DNA of 64,000 nucleotides from Cliona cf. orientalis. Taxonomy: Eukaryota > Porifera > Demospongiae > Clionaida > Clionaidae. Where the stretch lies: positions 5,168,292-5,232,291 of the forward strand of contig OZ005697.1 of NCBI GenBank assembly GCA_963930775.1, in the 5' to 3' direction. Below the pieces are notes generated by a model that worked only from the letters and a program-made list of their open reading frames with translations, was not told the DNA's origin and made no database searches. Position numbers and translations under genes: made by a program. Shown piece after piece: positions 57,338 through 64,000 of the stretch (position 1 is the stretch's first letter; every line of letters begins with the position of its first letter).

Positions 57338-59463
57338 ATGTCACAGCGTGAGCTGAAGGCCCTGACAGAAAAAGGGGATCTAACTCAAGAAAAGCGACTC
57401 AGATCTGGGAGACTCAGAACCAGAAGAGACGACGCTATGGCTGAGGAAAATTCCAGCAAGCTGGAAGAGCTTCAGACACAGTTACAGGAAGCCCGAGCTA
57501 GGCTCGAGGCACAGAGCCGACAACTGGCAGACGCCCAGAGGGGCATGAGTGACGCTCAGAGTGAAGCTGAATCAGCAAGGCAATGCGCTGACGAGCTAGA
57601 AAACGAACTCCGTGCTACAGCGCTACGGGCAGAACTTGACAAGCTATGGGCGCTGGAGACATTGAGAGAAAAGTTCGGCGAAGAACGCGAGAAGTTGAGG
57701 GACGATCGCACTCAAGACGGAGCACGATTCTCTGAGTGGAAAGCTACGGCAGACACGGAGAAAAGGGAACTTACAGAGCAGGTACAGCAGCTAAAAGAAG
57801 AGCTGGAGAAGGCCAAAAGTAAGCCTAGATCCAGATCTAGGTCTGGTAGCAGTAGTGGAGGCCACACCCCCGAAGATACAGGTGGGCGCGGGCCCCCGAC
57901 GGAGCCAGCTCACAGCGGCCACACCCCCGATTCCGGCGATGGACACGCCCCCCAACGCGCGTGATGGCCACACCCACGACGATAATGTCACCCCTCCAGG
58001 TGATGCTGATGCCACTGCTAGTATTGGTGCTGGTGCTGGTGAGCCTACTACAACCACTGGAGGTTCAGCTACCGGAGAGGCCTCTGCTACAGCCGAAGCA
58101 GGCATAATGCAGAAGCCCAGAGACAGATGATGATGGTGCAAGTACAGGCAATGGCAGCCCAGAGTTTTCCCCCACTCGACAAGTTCATAGGTGAGGACTG
58201 TAGCACTGATGAAGGTAGCTTCGAACGCTGGATTGAATGTTTCGAGGAGAGAGCAAAGATAGCCGGTTGGAAAGGAGAACAAAAGCTACTACAGTTGAAA
58301 GCACACCTCAAGAAGACAGCCGAGCACGCATTTCGCATGATGCCAGATGAAGAGAAAGCTGACTATGATTTGGCTGTGAAGTCGCTCCGCCAGAGGTTCC
58401 TCTTCCTCGATATCGAAGAACTTCGTGGGCTGAAATTCCACCAGCTCGTCCAAGAAAAGCAGACCGTGGAACAACTCGGCATGGAATTGCAGAAGTTAGC
58501 CCGTAAAGCGTTCCCTAAGATGGACTTCAGGGTTTCATTTAGGGGGGGGCGGGAGGGGTCATTCGCCCCCCCCCCTTGGAAGCTGCCTGCCCCGCCTTGA
58601 GAGTAGCCACCGTCCATACATGCACAAGTAAAAGATTTAAATGGTGAAAGTGTCGAAAGCGGCAGTTTTGCTCATTTTGAAGCCATAAATTAGCTAAAGC
58701 TTCGTGCTACGCGCGGTAGGAAACATATCCCACATCCTTGCAACATTTGACTTGAAATAGAGGAGAACCAGTGGATATTACTGACAGACTTTCCCCATCC
58801 GAGTGCTCAGAAGCCACCAGAAACAGTCTCAGAGGTTGAAACATTAAAAAATTTTCCTGGGTGAGCATACCCCCAGACTCCCCTAATATAATGAAGTCAA
58901 TGACCACGATGTCATTCTTCACGGATGGAAAAACATACTATAGTCTTTGCCCCCCCTTAACTCTGGAATTGTCGAGTTTGCCCCCCTTGACGAAAATCCT
59001 AAATGAAACCCTGGACTTGAAGGAATTCAATCGCCTCCTCAAGGGGCGTTTCTACCAAGCGCTGCTGCCTAAATGGCAACGTAAACTGGGAGCACCGAAA
59101 GCTGCAGAGAGTTTCGAGGACCTGTTCGCGAGAGCACGTACCTTTGAGAGGCACGAGCAACAGTTTAGTGCCAACTCCGCTAGTCGCAGTGACACTGGTC
59201 AAAAAGGAGAAAAGAAGCGTAACAAGGACGAATCCCAAAGCAAGCCACAAGCGAGTAATGAGCCGAAGAGCGAAGCCGCTACGAGCCAGAGTAGTGGTGG
59301 ACCCAAGAAGAGACGAGGAGAGTGCTACAATTGCCATGAGCGAGGGCACATAGCTAAGTACTGCCCCAGAGCAAAGGAATCTCCGGGACGATCCAACAGC
59401 AGCAACGTCTCCATGTTGACGACAGAAGTGCTGGAGAACCTATCTGGAACAGATATTGGCTAA
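57338..59463 (+). pseudogene. Ty3/Gypsy gag, broken by a MITE and indels
   Basis: The N-terminal part (57338-57964) is a long Glu/Arg/Gln coiled coil followed by SR/Gly/Pro-rich sequence. The frame then shifts near 57950 and back near 58095. The retrotransposon capsid-like part (58127-58527) contains FERWIECFEERAKIAGWKG and RQRFLFLDIEEL. A 486-bp MITE (58528-59013) interrupts it, after which EFNRLLKGRFYQALLPKW and one CCHC knuckle CYNCHERGHIAKYC complete gag. Gag and pol frames differ at about 59456; a programmed shift or another indel is possible. Confidence 0.8.
58528..59013. mobile_element. CAGGGTTTCAT MITE inserted in gag, TSD gactt
   Basis: A 486-bp element with ends CAGGGTTTCATTTAGG and CCTAAATGAAACCCTG. 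The duplication gactt is at 58523-58527 and 59014-59018. The gag reading resumes exactly after removal of element plus one duplication. A G-run and C-run sit near the left end, as in the copy at 1540-1806. Confidence 0.88.
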
Positions 59464-61275
59464 AAGTAAACTGCAAGTAGAGAAGAAATTACTGGAAGGA
59501 GAGACAGCCAACGTCAATGCACTAAAGGGCGAAAGTATCTCCACGTCGACTGCAGTTGGCCCCGTACTCCATTTGGATATTGAAATTGAAGGAGTTCCGG
59601 TCAAAGCCGTTGTTGACTCGGGAGCTCAATCTACGGTGATCTCGTGTGATTTATTGCACCACGTGAACAGACGCATGAGAGAGCAAGGTCGTTCGTCGCC
59701 TACGTTGGAGTTACCGAGTATCACCCTCTATGGTAAAGGCGGCAGAGACAGTAGCGAGTTGTGTGTCACAGCCCAGACAGACCTACAGCTATCAGTGGAT
59801 GGTTTAACTGTGATTGCTCCTGTCTTCGTCCAGCCGTCAAGCAGCATACCTTGTCTGCTAGGCACAAATGTCCTACCTGAATTGGGAGTGAGAATCATGA
59901 GAGCCAATGGGCAGCCGCTGGGTGAGCCATCCCTAGTGAGGGGAGTTCCCATGTCATCACGAGTCTGTGTCGTTCAGTCAACCTACATACCCAGCCACCG
60001 AGCAACCTTTATCGAAGCTGAGATGCAACTCCCACTCACTGGAAGAGACACTGTGGTGTTCGAGCCAGATCAGACGGAATTGGAGGCAATTGGACTTACT
60101 GCTGATGATTGTTTGTTGACGAGGAGACCCGACGGACACTTGTGGATTCCAATCGAAAACAGTGCCTCTGTATCCACTCGGTTAGTGCTGGGAACGTGCA
60201 TCGGTGCGGTCTCTAGTGTTGTAAACACACCCCAAAGTGCTGAGTCAACACCTATTGTTCCAGAAGCACAATGCTTTAGTGTCAATGCCAAGTCTCCTGA
60301 GTGGATAGACCGATTGTTTGAGGCCCTCAAGTTGACACGAGGATCTCTCGATGCTGAACAGTGTACCCGTCTGAAGAGCTAATAGCGAGCAATGCTGACG
60401 TGTTTGCACTTGACGACACTGAGTTGGGATACACCGACTTAGTCCAACACCACGTAGACACCAGTGACCACCCACCTATTAAGCAACCAGTGAGACGTGT
60501 ACCCTTTATATACAGAGATGGGATTGCCAAGATGGTTGCCAATATGGAAGAACAAGGTGTTGTCAAACCGTCAACCAGCCCCTGGGCTAGCCCAGTTGTG
60601 TTGGTACCCAAGAAAGCCGGCCAGTATAGATTTTGCATCGACTACCGTCGCCTTAACAGTGTTACACAGAAAGATGTGTACCCTCCACCGAGGATTGATG
60701 ACATTCTGGATACACTCGGTGGAATGAAATTCTACTCTTCGCTAGACCTCGCATCCGGGTACTGGAAAATCGGTATGGACGACGAGTCAAGAGCCAAGTC
60801 CGCTTTCATTACACACCGAGGACTGTACGAATTCACACGTATGCCTTTTGGAATGTGTAACGCCACCATAACGTTCCAGCGATTGATGGAATGTGTACTC
60901 TCTGGAATGATTTGGAAGTCTTATTTTGCATACATCGATGATGTGCTAGTCGGCTCACTTACATTCGACGACCACCTAGACCATTTACAGGAAGTATTTT
61001 CCAGGCTGCACAAGGCTGGCCTACGCTTGAAGGCCAGGAAGTGCTTGTTTTTGAGGGAAGAGGTGCCCTACTTAGGCCACATCGTAACCAAGCATGGGAT
61101 CAAGCCGGACCCTGAGAAGATTCACACCGTCAAGCAGTATCCCGTTCCTGTCGACACTACCCAAGTCCGACAATTTTTAGGGCTTACGTCATACTACCGC
61201 CGGTTTGTACCGCAGTTCTCAATAATCGCAGCCCCACTTCATTTGCTACTCAAGAAGGACGCCACTTTCCAATGA
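59456..61275 (+). pseudogene. Ty3/Gypsy protease and reverse transcriptase (frameshift and stop)
   Basis: The protease has VKAVVDSGAQSTVIS and CLLGTNVLPELG. At about 60375 the frame is lost by what looks like a one-base deletion. RT follows in another frame: PWASPVVLVPKKAGQYRFC, FYSSLDLASGYWKIGMD, TPFG-equivalent TRMPFGMCNATITFQRLM, catalytic YIDDVLV, and the connection LRLKARKCLFLREEVPYLGH. A TGA at 61273-61275 ends this part where the family normally has Trp. Confidence 0.85.
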
Positions 61276-63792
61276 ACTAACTCGTGTCAGGAAGCATTCG
61301 AGCGCCTGAAAGAGTTGCTGGTTAGTAGTCCTGTGCTCGCGTATCCACAGTTCCATTCAGAGCACCCCTTTATTGTGGAGACGGATGCTAGCGCCAGAGG
61401 ACTCGGAACTGTGTTGGCCCAACAGCAGGCAGACGGTCAAGTCCACCCTATAGCCTTTGCATCCCGTTCTTTGACAGTTCCCAAGCGCAATTATGCCATA
61501 ACGGAGTTGGAGACTCTTGGATTGGTGTGGGCACTGAAGATATTCCGCGCTTACTTGCTCGGACACCGTTGCATCGTCTTCACCGACCATGCCGCTTGTA
61601 CCTCACTCCTTACAAATCAGCATCCCTCACCCAAGCTCGCCAGATGGAGCATGACTATCCAGGAGCTAGATCTAGACATTCGTCACCGTTCTGGCAAGAG
61701 TAATCTCGTCGCCGACGCCCTGTCCAGGAATCCACTTCCGACTGCTGAAGTACTGCAGATTGATATTGGATCACCTCCTCAGCGTGGCACCAATGACGTG
61801 GAGACTTTGCAGAGACAGGATGAAGAATTAGAGCCCATGTTCCACTTTCTAGAAGATGGAGTTGTCCCCAGTGATGATCACCGCGCAAAGAGACTTGCAC
61901 TGGAGAAATTGTCTTTCAAAGTGATAGACAGAGTACTCTACCACAAGAACCCTAGTGTTCCCGGTGTGTGGCGGATCGTTGTGCCGAAAGCTTTGAGAGA
62001 GACTCTGGTCAAGGAATCACACAGTGGCAAGTTTGCTGGCCACTTCGCGGAGCGGAAGCTGTATGCGACTCTGAGAACCAAGTATTGGTGGGACAAGATG
62101 CGATCAGATGTACGCAAACACTGTAGGAGTTGCCTGACCTGTGTGTCTCGCAAGGGCCCTGGGAGAGCTCCACGTCCGAAGTTGCAACCGATCCCAGTGG
62201 GTGGCCCCTTCCACCGAGTTGGTATTGATGTCCTACAACTTCCTCTGTCCCACGAAGGTAAACAGTACGCCATGGTTTTCATGGACTACCTCACGAAATG
62301 GCTGGAAGTCTTTGCTGTGCCCAACCAGAAGGCTGAAACAATAGCCCGACTGGGGTGCGTACAATTTTACACTAATAAAAAACATTGCCTCTATACTATA
62401 GGGGCCATTCAGTGTACCCCTACACTGTTTGTTCCCAATAGTTACTATAGGAAACGAACAGTGTACCCCCACTGAAGGTGTCCTATATTACTATAGGGGA
62501 CAAACAGTGTAGGGGTACACTGTTTGTCCCCTATAGTATAGGGGGGCTCGACACTAATATGGCCAGTATTGCATCCACATTTACTGCCCAAGTATATAGG
62601 AGACGGACAGCGTAGGGGTACACTGTTTGTGCTACGCACCCTGTGAACATGTCAGTTGGTAATGAGCATTTACCACTTTCTAGACTACAGCTTGATCCTG
62701 TGCATGTACTAAGGCCCGGCTGACAGGTTGCTTGTCCTGCCCTGGCACGGTCGGGCTCACCCTCCAAGGAAAGTAGAGGTATAAGGGTTGCTCACTCCAT
62801 GCATGGTAGATGTAATATTAAGCGCATGCCTGCGGCACGACCCTTTGTGGCATCTCAGCATAATTAGTGGTTAATTCTGGAATTGACACCTTCAAAATTG
62901 ATATCAAATTTGACACATTAAATTAGCAGAAATCATACCCAGTTGCTAGCTTACTCTCAGCAGAGTCCCAGAAAATAGAATACTACTTTCTTACAGCCTC
63001 CTTTAATACTATAGGGGATAAATAGTGTAGGGGTACACTATTTGTCCCCTATAGTAACACAGGACACCTTCAGTGGGGGTACACTGTTCGTTCCCTATAG
63101 TAACTATTGGGAACAAACAGTGTAGGGGTACACTGAATGGCCCCTATAGTATAGAGGCAATGTTTTTCATCAGTGTAATTTTATCTTAACCCGCCCGACT
63201 GTTTGTGGAGCACGTGATAGCGAGACATGGAGTTCCCGAACACCTTCTTTCTGACCGCGGAGCAAATTTCCTATCGTCCCTAGTGCAGGAGGTCTGCAAG
63301 CTGGTGGGTACGATTAAGTTAAACACGTCTGGCTACCACCCGCAGTGCAACGGCCTTGTGGAGAAGTTTAATAGCACCCTGGTGAATATGCTATCTAAAA
63401 GTGTCAGTAAGTACGGTCGTGATTGGGATCAGCATTTGCCGTATCTTCTATTCGTGTACAGAGTAGCCGTGCAAGAATCGACGCAAATGTCACCTTTTTA
63501 CCTACTGTACGGTCGAGAACCGCGAGTTCCAACGGAAACTGCATTGAACCAACCTCGTACTGCGTACCAGATCGATTTTCCTGATTATTGTTCGGAGTTA
63601 GTTGCACACCTTTCCGATGCGTGGGCCTTGGCTCATCAGAATATCAAGAAAGCTCAAAGTAAACAAAAGGCTCAATACGACAAACGTTGCAGGACACCAG
63701 CAATCAAGGTTGGCGACAAAGTTATGGTGTGCTTCCCTGATCAGGTGAAGGGGAAAGCGTGGAAGCTGGCCCGGCCTTACCATGGCCCCTAA
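61276..63792 (+). pseudogene. Ty3/Gypsy RNase H and integrase, split by an 840-bp element
   Basis: RNase H: FIVETDASARGLGTVLAQQ, KRNYAITELETLGLVWALK, FTDHAACTSL. The H2C2 zinc region is HSGKFAGHFAERKLYATLR ... CRSCLTC. The integrase core is interrupted after QKAETIAR at 62352 and resumes at 63202 with ARHGVPEHLLSDRGANF, then NGLVEKFNSTLV. A TAA at 63790-63792 lies in frame; coding-like sequence continues (LTPTNAEVRLASSPQDGA) to about 63999. Confidence 0.85.
62353..63192. mobile_element. 840-bp multi-hairpin element in integrase, GGGT...ACCC ends, 9-bp TSD
   Basis: It is flanked by gcccgactg (62344-62352 and 63193-63201). The terminal sequences GGGTGCGTACAATTTTACAC and TGTAATTTTATCTTAACCC are inverted. 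Subterminal arms of about 150 bp carry repeats of CAGTGTAGGGGTACACTG with TTTGTCCCCTATAGT. Two hairpins with ~46-base palindromes lie at 62491-62541 and 63003-63055. The unique centre (62640-62990) is non-coding. A 9-bp duplication fits MULE-like elements, but its ends differ from the TAGYCTC family. Confidence 0.82.
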
Positions 63793-64000
63793 AAAGTGCT
63801 AGCGCTGACTCCGACGAACGCTGAGGTACGTCTTGCAAGCTCTCCTCAGGATGGAGCGATCTTTGTTGCGTTAGACCGCATACGTATTTGTCCGGAAGAA
63901 ATGTCCAACAAAACTTGGACTGGACTGAAACCAGCTAAAACTAAACAGAACTCTAAGAAGAAGGCGCCTCGTACCAGTAAAGTAGACGAGTCCACTGAGT

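Larger units (their letters stand above)
57093..64000 (+). mobile_element. defective plus-strand Ty3/Gypsy retrotransposon, runs past window end
   Basis: Order is LTR, primer site, coiled-coil gag with one CCHC knuckle, protease, RT, RNase H, integrase, the Ty3/Gypsy arrangement. At least two nonsense codons, three or more frameshifts and two nested transposons make it non-functional. It is a different lineage from the minus-strand element: single knuckle, long coiled coil, YIDD rather than VDD. Confidence 0.88.

Overview
The window looks like animal nuclear DNA, most likely a sponge or another early-branching metazoan. The evidence is spliced genes with short exons and GT/AG introns, a mitochondrial-type GrpE, a class II PI3-kinase with PX and C2 domains, two Ty3/Gypsy elements and very dense non-autonomous DNA transposons. 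The species assignment is inference; nothing in the sequence names it. There is no sign of bacterial operons, CRISPR arrays or rRNA.

Host genes are few. (1) 4.1-7.0 kb, minus strand: a multi-exon gene encoding a Cys-rich N-terminus followed by one canonical EF-hand; its first intron is filled by two nested repeats. (2) 12.0-25.35 kb, plus strand: two exons of mitochondrial GrpE (GRPEL-like) separated by a 12.8-kb intron full of mobile DNA. A ~345-bp tandem array starts just after its stop. (3) 45.9-47.6 kb, minus strand: eight consecutive exons of a class II PI3-kinase (C-lobe of the kinase domain, PX, start of C2). Its N-lobe and everything upstream are not visible. (4) A possible SR-rich exon at 56.8-57.1 kb.

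Mobile DNA makes up most of the rest. A decayed Gypsy element lies on the minus strand (27.1-31.1 kb, one LTR left, pol frameshifted). A second Gypsy element lies on the plus strand (57.1 kb to the window end, several stops and frameshifts) and is itself interrupted by two smaller transposons. Between and inside the genes are at least ten families of short TIR elements with readable target-site duplications (TTAA, TA, TTA, 5-bp, 7-bp and 9-bp).

The most interesting object is a 4,385-bp element at 48996-53380. It carries a four-exon gene resembling the DUF6589 family (with GDN-D and GGDQL motifs like a DDE-type transposase) and, convergent to it with a 12-bp gap, a complete two-exon RecQ-type helicase. 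It is flanked by a 9-bp direct duplication (atggcgacc) and has cleanly split a TTAA-type MITE. Five short elements elsewhere in the window share its TAGTC/TAGCC...GACTA/GGCTA termini; four of these have a recognisable 9-bp duplication. Together they read as one transposon family: a helicase-carrying autonomous candidate and its non-autonomous derivatives.
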